From: Rhizophlyctis rosea
Taxonomy: Eukaryota; Chytridiomycota; Chytridiomycetes; Rhizophlyctidales; Rhizophlyctidaceae
NCBI GenBank assembly: GCA_027596075.1
Contig: JADGJC010000008.1
Coordinates: 216,842 to 280,841 of the forward strand
Length of the DNA stretch: 64,000 nt
Reading direction: 5' to 3'
The position numbers and the translations under genes were made by a program. Position 1 is the first letter of the stretch; the number at the start of each line of letters is the position of its first letter. The notes below the pieces were generated by a model. That model worked only from the letters and a program-made list of their open reading frames with translations. It had not been told where the DNA came from and did no database searches. This document shows, piece after piece, positions 21,910-32,300 of the stretch.

Positions 21910-23485
21910 ATGTCTCGTCCAATCGGAGGAAGGTCTTACTCACCTCACGACACCTCGGAAGGTGAGCCCGACCTTCACCCCATCCGGCGTCAACCACCGG
22001 CTCCATCGCCACCGTCCGCAGCGACAACGTCCACGAACAATCTTCAAATGAGGACGGAAGCTGGAGCTCCAACCACCTCTCGGTCTCGCCAAGAAATCAT
22101 GAACGACCCCGTCGACCCCATCGCCCCCCGCTTCTATCCCATCTCAGGCCACATCTACGCTCAACCGCCCCGCTGTGGTCCTGAACTACTGCACTTCGTC
22201 AAGGCCTCCACACTCCGCAAGGCTGCAAAAACAGAAGGGAAAAGGGCTCAAAAGGTGAGTGTGATTACTTGCAACTTGAGATTGAAAGCGACGTTGAATC
22301 AAACCACATGTTGTCTCTTCGCTTGAAGCAGAGCACCTCACACTCTGAGCACGAGGTCATCTCTACGTCGGACCATCATCACAACCGCAGCAACAGCACT
22401 GCATCGGCGTCGTCGTCAACGTCTCCGGACACATCCAACTCCCCTGACACTGTGTTTCCCACCACCGCCCCAACCCAACTCCCCTACATCCCTGACCACC
22501 CCGAAGAGTTCGTCGACGGTGATCGCAGAATGTTCGATTCAGTGCAAAATTCTTGAGGACCAGATCGCCGCCAAAGACGCTGAGAATGAGAAATTGAGAA
22601 CCTTTATGAAGAAAATGGGCATCATGTATGTCCCTCAGACTGACGAAAGCACCGTGAAGAGAGAAGAATCTCCTGCCACTACGGAGAGCGGCGAAACAAC
22701 GTCGTCCTCGGACAATCCACCCACCTCCAGTTCCACCACCACTTCCATCTGGGCCGACAACGACACCAACTTCACAGCCGCTTACATGGCTCAATTGAGC
22801 CTTGAGACGGAGAATGCGGAGGTATCGACGCGGTGGAAGGATTTGCTGGTGAAGCACTGTCGGTGGCTTGAAGGGATGAACGAGGACTTGAGGAGGAAGG
22901 TGGCGGAGCGGGATGTGGAGTTGCGGGAGTGCCGTGAGCAGTTGAGGCGTGGGAAGGGCGTTGATGGTGGGGTTGGGGCATGTGAGGAAGAGGATGATGA
23001 GGGATATTTGGTGGGTGTGGTGTGGAGGCGGTTGATGTGGCGGGGGTTTTGAAGAAGATTGATATGAAGGTGGTAAGTATGGAGAAGAAACTCCTCAGCA
23101 GGTCGCAGATTGAAAACCCGTCATTCACATCTACGGAAACTTGTAGAAGGTCTCCGAACTCACGGAAAATGAACAAATCATTCTCGCTACGGAGATCCAG
23201 GGCTCATCAATCAACAAGAGGTCTGGCCAGCAGCGGACGGATGATGATTTCACGGGAGCGAGTGAGTCGGATGAGGGATCGATGGGAAGCGACGTTGATG
23301 AAGTGGAGGGTGACGGTGATGAAGAGGTGACCGACGAAGATGAAACCTCGTCACAAAAGGAGACGCAGCGCTCCTTCAGTCCCTTCCATCACTCGCAATC
23401 ATCCTATGACTTTACATCCGACCGCGTCGAGTCACCGAGCGAGTGTGACGACGTCGAGTGGAGTGATTTGGAAGACGAGGAATGA
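21910..23485 (+). CDS. Array gene D: coiled-coil family member with degenerate UIM and a frame break
   Basis: Exons 21910-22254, 22332-23010 and 23147-23485, about 453 residues if the break is ignored. The start gives MSRPIGGRS. The family blocks are HPEEFVD then VIAECSIQC with a coiled coil, and YMAQLSLET, TRWKDLLVKHCRWLEGMNEDLR with a charged helix. The last exon opens KVSELTENEQIILATEI, where the Ser of the UIM consensus is lost, and ends in an acidic region with VEWSDLEDEE, matching the tail of gene C. The frame shifts by one base near 22517 between FVD and VIAEC, directly adjacent in the family alignment, so no intron can explain it. It may be a pseudogene, or the base is wrong in the assembly. 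Confidence 0.68.
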
Positions 23486-24347
23486 GAAATGTGTGTTTTG
23501 ATGTGGGATGGTGAGGGAGCGAAGGTGTTGAGTTGGGGTGGGGGGCGGTTGTGCGGAGGTGTGGGTAGTATCTTGGTAGCCCTATTTGCAAAATGCTGTT
23601 TTGTTTGTGACAAGCTTTGTATATGTTTTCGTCGTCCGGCATTTGCATTTGTTGTGCTAGCGTAGTATCCGGTTATTCTTTTCCTTCGCTGCTGCCTGCT
23701 TTTGCTGTTGCTCAACTTCTGTATCCACAAGAATATATTGGAGGAATTGAGTATTGCCATCTTAGTTTTGGTGCCGATGTTGATTGGACACCCATATGCA
23801 TCATGAGAGCTTTGAGGAAAGGCTGTTTGGAAAGTGGAGCAGATAGTAGAGCTGGTGGATCAACAATGCGTGTTTTGGGCATAAAGTGTGTTGACGCTAA
23901 GGGGTCTTTGAAAGATTAGGACCCTCATGACGTAGTCCCTGCATGAACTTCGAAAACGGAAAAGACCCTTTCTGCCCCGCATTAACCATGTTCAAGGACA
24001 TGGTCAATCAGGCCCTTCGACGGCCGCCAGTCACCACATGGCTGGCATTGTGAATCTTGCATAATAACTAAGTGAAACATACCGCACCCACGAAAGCGCT
24101 CTAGTCCCGGACCCGCCTCCATTCCAAAAATTGTTTCAGACCGCTTGCTGTTCTTGCTCGGATCACTCATTCCAAGTAGCAAAGTCAATTGGAATGCTGT
24201 CAGGCTAGATATGTGAGACAAGTACCCACAGCAGGCTCTTGTTCATAATAAACTTCTCACTCCGCTCTCCCTGCTCCGCTTGTTCTCCTTTGTAAATTGT
24301 ATTGCGTCCCAAGCGTGAAAATCAAATTGAATCTTAATCTGCGCAAG

Positions 24348-25374
24348 ATGGTCCGAAATAAGCAGACCGCACGGAAATCAATAGGCGGTAAGGAAGCATT
24401 GTTGATGTCTGAATGCCGATGACGTTTTGATCAGGGAACGCTTGTGTACAGGCAAGGCCCCCATAAAACAACTGGCTGTACGAGCTGCACTACGAGTTCC
24501 ACCTCCGGCCGGGCTCTTCTCGTTCCTTAACCCTCTTATGCGTCTTCCCACGGAACTTCGCATCGACATCATGGATCAAGTGAGAGACTACTTGTTGTCT
24601 TGCGCAAGCACTACCGGCGGAACAGGCAACTTGCTGGCCATCTTGCTGGCCGACAGGTTCTTCAACACGTGTTGCCAGAGCATCCTAGGGGACGTTGAAA
24701 CAGCTCAAGCGCAGTTTGTCGAGGAGAGATTGAAGTTAGTATCAGGATCATATTGACCTTGCTTCACCGGTGCATGTATAGCTGATTTTTGTAATCCCAT
24801 CGCTCAGAACCCTGAAGCCGACTATCAGCAACAACAATACCACACCCACCGTTATCAACTTCCCAGCAGACCTCGAATACTACCTCCTCCCACAATTGCG
24901 CATCCTCGAAAACCCAGCGTTCGATGTTGGACCACACCTGCGTCATATCTACAATGCGTGCAACCAGCAACACCAATTACATGTTCAAACCGCCTTTCGT
25001 CTGTTTCCCCACCTGGAGTTTAGCAAGCACAACCACCTACCATCATGTCAAGTCGCTTGGGCGACGCTATTTCGCGGGAAGCTTGGGACGAAGAGATGGA
25101 TGGAGACAAGGGGAATCTTGAGTGGGAAGGGGAAAGGGAGGCCGCAAAATCATGGAGCGTGCAGGAACCTCTCAGGCGTTCACGCTTTATGAGGGTGTTG
25201 CGGAACCCACGTGTGTGCGTCGATCAGGATCATGTTATTGGTGGATTGGGTCTCAGTGCAGACGAGATTGAGAGTACAAGTTGGGATTGGGCATTTGTGA
25301 GTGGGTTTGATGGGCGCATTCATTTGGGGAAGAGGAATGGTGAGGGGGTGGTTGGGCGTTATTTGGCGTTGTGA
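24348..25374 (+). CDS. Histone H3 N-terminal tail mimic joined to an F-box-like protein
   Basis: Exon 1 (24348-24387) and exon 2 (24452-24734) are joined by a 64-base GTAAGG...ACAG intron; exon 3 starts at 24807. The spliced start reads MVRNKQTARKSIGG then KAPIKQLAVRAA. It follows the first 26 residues of histone H3 with 18 or more identities and no gaps, keeping Arg2, Lys4, Arg8, Lys9, Ser10, Lys14 and Lys18; Lys23 is Arg and position 27 is again basic. The histone fold is absent. Instead the frame continues into LMRLPTELRIDIMDQV, which resembles the start of an F-box helix, and a Leu-rich helical region. The C-terminal end is unsettled: one frame stops at 25192, another coding-looking frame runs from about 25045 to 25374, and a weak GTCGCT donor (25052) to a TGCAG acceptor would join them. 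H3-like modification or reader binding of the tail is inference. Confidence 0.7.
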
Positions 25375-25717
25375 AGCATATGAATTAGCAATTTTGTACA
25401 TCTTTCGAGCAACAGAGCACATGATTTTCTGAATTGTCTTTGATTGTGATGGTGATAGGGGGTTGCGATATCAAAAGACTTTCCATATGTATTTCCCTGT
25501 GAATGGATCACCAGTACAGAATGTAGATTCCAAGCGAACAACTGCAAGAAGAAGGGCTGTGCCATAAGACTGAAAACAATACATCATATTGCCAAGAACT
25601 TCTGAGTTCACGAGAAATCCACCAGCCGCCGCATCATCCTATGAACTAAGCCAAATCCCCGCGCTAAAAAATCTACGTCAGTTTGGCTTTCGACATGCAA
25701 ACTTCAAACTGTTTACC

Positions 25718-26190
25718 CTAGAGATATTTACGGTGGTTGATGTAGGAACAACCCTCGTCAATCTTCTTCACGGTGGAGGCAATGGCGTCGAGGGAGGCAT
25801 CGTTCTTGGTCATGAAGACGGTGGCGATGTACAAAATGGCGCAGCAGGCGATGGATACGAGGATGAGGGGGACGATTGTCTACATTGGAGTATAGTCAGT
25901 GCCTCAATAACTTTCCCCGATCCCAATACCATCAAAATCACAATATGGAGGGACAGATATCCTACCGCAACGAATACGAACAACTTCGTCTTCATCGGCA
26001 TAACAGCATCGGGCGGCAGCTGCACCACCGGGGCGGGAGTATCAGGATGGTCGGTGATGATGGGTTCGATGGATGTGAGGAAGTGTTTACGCTCCCTTGC
26101 GCTCATACGGGAGGCAAGGACCAGCGCGAGGGTTTTGGGGTCGGCGACGAGGGTGTTAGCAAGACTATCAGTGGATTTGCTGGTGGTCAT
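25718..26190 (-). CDS. Small single-pass membrane protein, unknown
   Basis: Two exons on the minus strand (26190-25966 and 25879-25718) give 128 residues, start MTTSKSTDSLANTL. The first 65 residues are soluble and helical, with an RMSARERKHFL stretch. The splice joins KTKLFVFVA to TIVPLILVSIACCAILYIATVF, forming one long membrane helix of about 28 residues. A short lysine-containing C-terminus follows. The layout fits a tail-anchored or type II protein of an internal membrane. No family is recognised; the exon join restores one continuous hydrophobic segment, which supports the model. Confidence 0.65.
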
Positions 26191-26334
26191 GATGCAGAAT
26201 CTGATTGAGTTTGTATTTGGAGGATGTTGTGAGGTTCTCAAGCAAGGCGGTGGCATGCGGTTTGAACAGCTCATGAAGACTATATAGAGACGAAGGGGGG
26301 CTCGACAACCTCGCGAAACCCCCTTCATGGGCAT

Positions 26335-27003
26335 GGTGTCAGATCATTGAGGATGTGAAAGAATGTTGCGGCGTGAGGCTCAGGTGTCAGACCCAAACCT
26401 TGACAGCCAGTTTCGCGTTTTGAAACTCATACCTATTGGGATTTGCGTATGAGAAAAAGAAAAGAACGTGGCAAAGGGCATGGTGTTTATCAGTTTCAAT
26501 GTCTTGATGAACCTAGTTCTTCAGAATAGGAGCACTCCCAATTCATCTCTTCATTTCCAGACACATTCTATTAGAGAGATGCGAGTTCGTAATGAGTCGT
26601 GATATTGGGAACCAGTGGTTGGGCTGCTTGCCCATCGAGGGCAAATGTGGACTCCAAACTGGACTGCAATAAGTGCAATAAGGAAACAAATCTTTAGGTT
26701 CGGCTGCTGCTACTAGGACCCTCAGACCCTCGGTGTCTTTCCATGAACCCTGTTGTATACTGGGTGGCAGAGCAAAATTGCCGGTGGCTGGTGCCAGTGC
26801 CACTTGGCCCGCGCGGCGTTTTACAGTTTGTCAGTTTTTGGCATTTCAAGTTTTATACAACTCGCGACTTTGATTCTTCCACATCATTTTAAAATATCTG
26901 TTGTCAATATAAGATACCTACCATCGTGCGAGAGATCTGCTTTAGTACTAGGGCGGGAAATACATTGACGAATTCAACCACCTTCAAAGGCATATCCAAC
27001 AAA
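26335..27003. other. Intergenic region before the large membrane protein gene
   Basis: No gene seen. It should carry the divergent promoters of the small membrane protein (minus) and the gene at 27004 (plus). Confidence 0.4.
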
Positions 27004-29031
27004 ATGCACTCTCTCATCTTCGAAAAGCTATGGATCGTACAAATCGCGGCGATGCTCTCAACCTCAGCGATAGTGCTCAGCGTAGTGACCATCCTTCGAT
27101 CGCCGTTCTGGAGAAGAGGTGACCTCGGCAGTGCTCATTGGATCGGTGCCAGCTACGAACACTCTATATCCGCCATCCGTCGATTCTACTACACGCGCCA
27201 ATGGCGGTGGTTCTTCATTTCACTGTGTACTGTCGTATTACCGGCGTTGGGGTTGATAGAGACGGGTATAATGGCGTTGATTCGTACGGACTCTATACTC
27301 TCAGATAGATTAGATAGTGTCACTGTTGGATGGAATATTAGCGGTGTAACTACGCATTTGTACAATTCCCCACAACTGAACTTCTCGGAAGATGTCATCA
27401 CAAATAGCTTCATCAAGAACATTTGTCGGGTTGGATCTATTTGCAATAGCATCAACGGCACAAGTGTAGGCATAGCAGGTAGAACGGAGCGAGCACAAGC
27501 ACTCAACGACCTGAGCTTGACATACAACACCACCATCAACGCGACATATATCTCCTCACCTTCCTTCCCATCGCTTCGCTTTCACCTCCCCGGCAGCTAC
27601 TTCATCAATTGGAACGACCTGCCGTGCATGCGCAATCCCGCAACTGGAACACGGCGTCACTGTATGAACGAATCCGCCCTAGTCTCTGTCCATTCGACCC
27701 CAAAATCCCGGTTTGAGGCATACCGCTCTAATGGAATTCGTATCGACATGGACGATAAGCGATACGACGTCATCGGATGGCAGACACTCGTAGAAGATTA
27801 TACTACCATCTTTGGGTACGATGCCACCACTGATGGAGGGGATACATTTGTTGGCGGGTCATTGCTGGTAAATTTGGATGATGGGCAACGCTTGTTAGTC
27901 AGCTTCACTCAAGAATATACCATTCGTACGTCACGCAATACGACGGTGACTGCTCCGCCGGAATCGATTATGTCACACCTTCAGCAAGCGGCATTCATGA
28001 CGGACGCGGAGCGGGCTGCAGCGGAACGGACGATGGCAGGGTTGTCGAATCGGTCTGGGATGATCAAGGTGTTTACTGTGGAGGTGGGATCGGTGGGGAG
28101 GAGGGATACAATGCGATGGGCACAATGCGAAGCTAATTCAAACGATTTCCGGACGGGCGGAACGGGCGGCGTAGATGATGATGTGGAAACCTATGCACAC
28201 TGGTCCAGATGCAAGAAGACGGAGATGAAGATCCATCAATTGAAGCCAGCCTTCCTCAACAACGACTCCAACATCCAAAAGAATTGCACGATACCCACAC
28301 CACTCAAAGCAGCAGACCTCTCCAACGCCGGCATAACCTGTTTCCCTTTCACATTCAACACCAAGCCCGACACAGCCCAAAACCCGCTTCTCGACTTTCT
28401 AAATGCCCAATCTCACAACTTCACCGTCACCTCCCTCATCCGCGTCACAGCCGGAGCAGACACACACAGCACACCATTCCTGATCGACATTTCCAACATG
28501 TTTGAAGGCATTGACTCCTCCCTAAACCACACCTACAACCCCTCGTGGGCCACAACCGCCAAGCAACAGTTCATGAGCTTCGCAGATAGCCTCGCGACCG
28601 CCGTAGACGATACCACAGGAATAACAATCTCCGGCCCGGCATACAAGGTCCTCTACGTCGCCCCGGCATGGCCCGTTATCGCAATTGCTGTTATAGCCAG
28701 CCTTCTGACGATAGCGGCAATGTACGTGCGCTTTACAACTCCAGCGATATACCTTGCACATTGGACGGAGTGTTTGATAGCTGCTACGCGGGAGAAGGGA
28801 GGGATGGAGAGGGGGCGGAACCCGGGGGAGGAGGTGGAGGTGGATGTCAAGGTCCAGCTATTGGGGGAACATGAACTGGGATCAGAAGAACGGTTTGAAG
28901 ATAGAAAAGAAGCACGGTGGGCGCTTCTAGCCAATGGAGAGGTGATTCAGGCAGATTTCGATAACAACCCCATCCTCCGAGAGACTTGGGGTGGAAAGGA
29001 AAAGGATGCGAAAGAAAAACTGGTTGGATAG
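27004..29031 (+). CDS. Large glycosylated membrane protein, unknown
   Basis: One uninterrupted exon, 675 residues, start MHSLIFEKLW. Two N-terminal membrane segments (about residues 8-30 and 66-90) are followed by an ectodomain of about 470 residues with many N-glycosylation sequons (NIS, NFS, NGT, NTT, NAT, NES, NRS, NDS, NCT, NHT) and paired cysteines. A third membrane helix (about 565-592, rich in Ala/Ile/Val) leads to a charged cytoplasmic tail of about 80 residues. The layout recalls fungal plasma-membrane proteins of unknown function. The absence of introns contrasts with most neighbours. Confidence 0.8.
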   Translation: MHSLIFEKLWIVQIAAMLSTSAIVLSVVTILRSPFWRRGDLGSAHWIGASYEHSISAIRRFYYTRQWRWFFISLCTVVLPALGLIETGIMALIRTDSILSDRLDSVTVGWNISGVTTHLYNSPQLNFSEDVITNSFIKNICRVGSICNSINGTSVGIAGRTERAQALNDLSLTYNTTINATYISSPSFPSLRFHLPGSYFINWNDLPCMRNPATGTRRHCMNESALVSVHSTPKSRFEAYRSNGIRIDMDDKRYDVIGWQTLVEDYTTIFGYDATTDGGDTFVGGSLLVNLDDGQRLLVSFTQEYTIRTSRNTTVTAPPESIMSHLQQAAFMTDAERAAAERTMAGLSNRSGMIKVFTVEVGSVGRRDTMRWAQCEANSNDFRTGGTGGVDDDVETYAHWSRCKKTEMKIHQLKPAFLNNDSNIQKNCTIPTPLKAADLSNAGITCFPFTFNTKPDTAQNPLLDFLNAQSHNFTVTSLIRVTAGADTHSTPFLIDISNMFEGIDSSLNHTYNPSWATTAKQQFMSFADSLATAVDDTTGITISGPAYKVLYVAPAWPVIAIAVIASLLTIAAMYVRFTTPAIYLAHWTECLIAATREKGGMERGRNPGEEVEVDVKVQLLGEHELGSEERFEDRKEARWALLANGEVIQADFDNNPILRETWGGKEKDAKEKLVG

Positions 29032-29370
29032 CAGTGGAAAATGCAAAATACTGGATCACTTATAAACATATAATATATGAACAAAATCAACCACGATGGC
29101 GAAACCTCCCACCCAATTGCTAAAATTTGATCATCTGGTATATTGTTTTAAAAAAATGAACAAAAAGGGAAATCAGAAAAGTAAAAGAAGGAAAAATGGG
29201 TCCATCCCTGTTTATAGGGAATTTGCTGACTCGGTATCGCTACGTTTGGTACAAAAAGACAGACTCGATTTGTTTTTTTTTCCATTCTTAAGTGGACCTG
29301 GACGCTTCGCGATGCAAAATATGAGGATGCATTCTGCGCCAAAATTAATGGAAATAGAGTCCTCACCATA

Positions 29371-32300
29371 TTATCCACATGTGCCTTCATTACACGCCAC
29401 CACACCACCCCCACCGCTCAAATCCGGACGACTCTCCTGGTTTGCCCCACCTCCACTGGACGTTACGATACCCTCAGTAGCTACTCTATCCGTCAGGAAC
29501 GATTGCTGAGATGCTGCTGTTGGGAGTGCGGGTGGAGTGGCGAATGCCGGTTCATTCTCCGTAGACTGTTCACTGGGCGGTTGGGTATGCAAATCTTGTC
29601 GGGAAGCGCGATTGGAAGTTCCAGTCGCGCGGGGGATTTGAGACGTGGAACCGGTACGGGCGGGGAGATTTGTGGTGGATGCGGTGCGTGATGTGGTAGT
29701 AGGGGCGGGTGGTGGCGGAGGTTTGAATTCTTCTTGGTATGATGTTGTGCCGGTGGATGAGATGTCCTTTGTGGATCCGGTTCGTGAGCTCGGGTGCAGT
29801 TGAGGTTGGGAGGGTTGTTTTGTGGGCTGCTGTTCTGCCAATTTAGCGGCTGAAGCTGTACGGGAGGCTGCACGTAGTTCAGGCTGTGAAGCTTGTTTTA
29901 CGGCTTGTTGTTCGACCAACTTAGCGGCTGAAGCTGTACGTGAGGCTGGACGAAGCTCAGGTTGCGAAGGTTGTTTTGTCGGCTGTTGTTCAGTCAATTT
30001 GGCAACTGAGACTGTGCGCGATGTGGGACGTAGTTCAGGTTGCGAAGGTTCTTTAGCGGGCTGTTGTTCCGCCAATCTAGCAGTGGAGCCAGCACGTGAA
30101 CTTGAGGTCAACTCGGGTTGCGAGGAACGTACTGTCGGCTGCTGTTCCGCCAACTTAGCATTCGAGCGTGCACGTGAGGATGAACGTATTTCAGGTTGTG
30201 ACGACTGTGCTGATGGCTTTTCCGCAAGTTTCATTGTTGAACCCGAACGCGACGTTGAACTTAATTGAGGTTGTGAAGCTCGCACTGTGGACTGTTCTAC
30301 CAATTTAGCTGCAGACCCTGCCCGCGATGCAGGACGTAACTCCGGTTGGGAAGACCGCACCCCAGTTTGCTCAGCCAATCTGGTATTTGATGCTGTCCGT
30401 GATGCAGAACGTACATCAGCTTGGGATGACTGCATCCCAGTTTGTTGTTCTATCAATCTCGCTGACGATCCCGCCCTTGACGCCGGTCCCTCCCCACCAG
30501 ACGCTTGAGATACATCCCTTTGCGATTGCCTTTGTGCTTCCTGCGACTGGCCAGCGGACGCGGTACCTGATGCGGGACGAAGATCTCGCTGAGAGGAATG
30601 GAAGGGTTGTGATGTTGTAGTGGTTGCAGATTCGGGTAGGGGTACTTGAGGCTGGTGCAAATCGGTCTTAGATTGGGAATGTGACGCGTGACGAGCGAGG
30701 TCCTTTTGAGACTGGGACATTGCATTCTGCTGGCCTGTTGCTGATGGAGGACGAACCAGATTGCTCTGTGACCCTTGCAGTGACGACGGAACCGATCTTT
30801 GAGTCTGGCGTGGCGGCTCTGCTGGGCCGTGGGTCAAGTCTTGCTCTCCTAAGTTGGATCTGGATCCTGTGCGGGATGAAGGCCGGAGATTTTGTTGGCT
30901 AGTTCGTGGGGATTGAGTTGCTATATGGTCTTGTGGCGGGATGGGCGACGGAGAAGGCTGGTCATGTTGGGGTGGCTCTGGTAATTGCTGTGGCTGCAGT
31001 TGAGAGGTGGAGGCTGCCCGCGCGGTAGGACCTTGCTGCAATTGACCAGTGGACGCCGTCCGTGATGCGAAACCTTGTTGCAACTGAGTAGTGGAGGCAG
31101 CGCGCGATGCAGGACCTTGCTGCAATTGAGAAGTGGAGCCAGTGCGCGATGCGGGGCCTTGCTGCAATTGAGCAGTGGAGGCAGTGCGCGATGTTGGACC
31201 TTGCTGCAATTGAGCAGTGGAGGCAGTGCGCGATGCTGGACCTTGCTGCAATTGAGCAGTGGAGGCAGTACGGGATGCAGGATGTGAACCGCGAACGGGA
31301 GCGGAACCTGCACTGGCTTCTATTTGAGGTGTTGACGTTGCGGCGGCAGCTGATGATTGCTCCGTTGCTCCCGCCTTCTCACCACCAACATTCACTAAAC
31401 TTCCCTCCTTCCCACCACCCACTCGCTCACCCAAACCCCTCGCTCCAACCCTAGACATAGCACCTTCCCCACTCTCCACTCCAGGCTCCCCAAACACTCC
31501 AGACTGACTTCCCCCACCCCCACCATACCGAAAGAACCGCGCATCCTCAATCCCCGCAAAAATCTCCGTCTGACTAGCCTCACGCGCAGTAGCAGGACCT
31601 ATATATCCTTCCTCCAAAATCCGACTCCCAGCCTTACTCTGTCCCATACTCGTAGACCCCTTGATGCCATGCGGTCCGGCAGTCCGTGCCATGGCTCGTT
31701 CACCGTACTCTGCTCCTGTCGGGAATTCTGTAGAAGGCGAGACTGGGTAATTAATGTAGCGGGCGTCTTCGTCACCGGCGAAGATTTGGGAATGAGTTGC
31801 TGGTGGGAGGGGTTGAGGTTGAGGAGCGGGATGAGAAGCAGTTCTCTCTTCTTCGAGGATTTGACTTCCTGCGCGAGTTTGACCCATACTTCTGGAGCCT
31901 TTGATACTTGTAGAACCTTTGATGCCCTGAGGTCCTGCAGTGCGCGACATGGCTCTCTCTCCGTACTCAGGACCTGAAGGGAACTCTGTGGAGGCCGAGA
32001 CGGGATAGTTGGTGTATCGAGCGTCTTCGTCGCCAGCAAATATTTGAGATTGGGTTGCTGGTTGGAGTGGTTGTTGCGACTCGGCTTGGGTTGGAGGCTC
32101 AGTTTGGGGCTGAGACCCTCCTCCCTCTACCAAAATCCGACTTCCAGTCCTCGTGCTCCGTCCCATGCTCGACGATCCCTTCACACCTTGCGGCCCTCCA
32201 GTCCGTGACATGGCCCTCTCGCCAAATTCTGTGCTTGGGAAGTCGGTTGACGCGGACACTGGATAGTTTGTGTACCGGGCATCCTCGTCTCCAGCGAAAA

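Noticed and set aside
24348..25374. A true histone H3 gene
   Set aside because: Only the tail matches; the alpha-N helix and histone fold are missing and the frame continues into an unrelated helical protein.
31000..31290. Regular 42-base repeats that could be taken for a CRISPR-like or minisatellite array
   Set aside because: The units are in frame within a coding exon, have no unique spacers, and the organism is eukaryotic.
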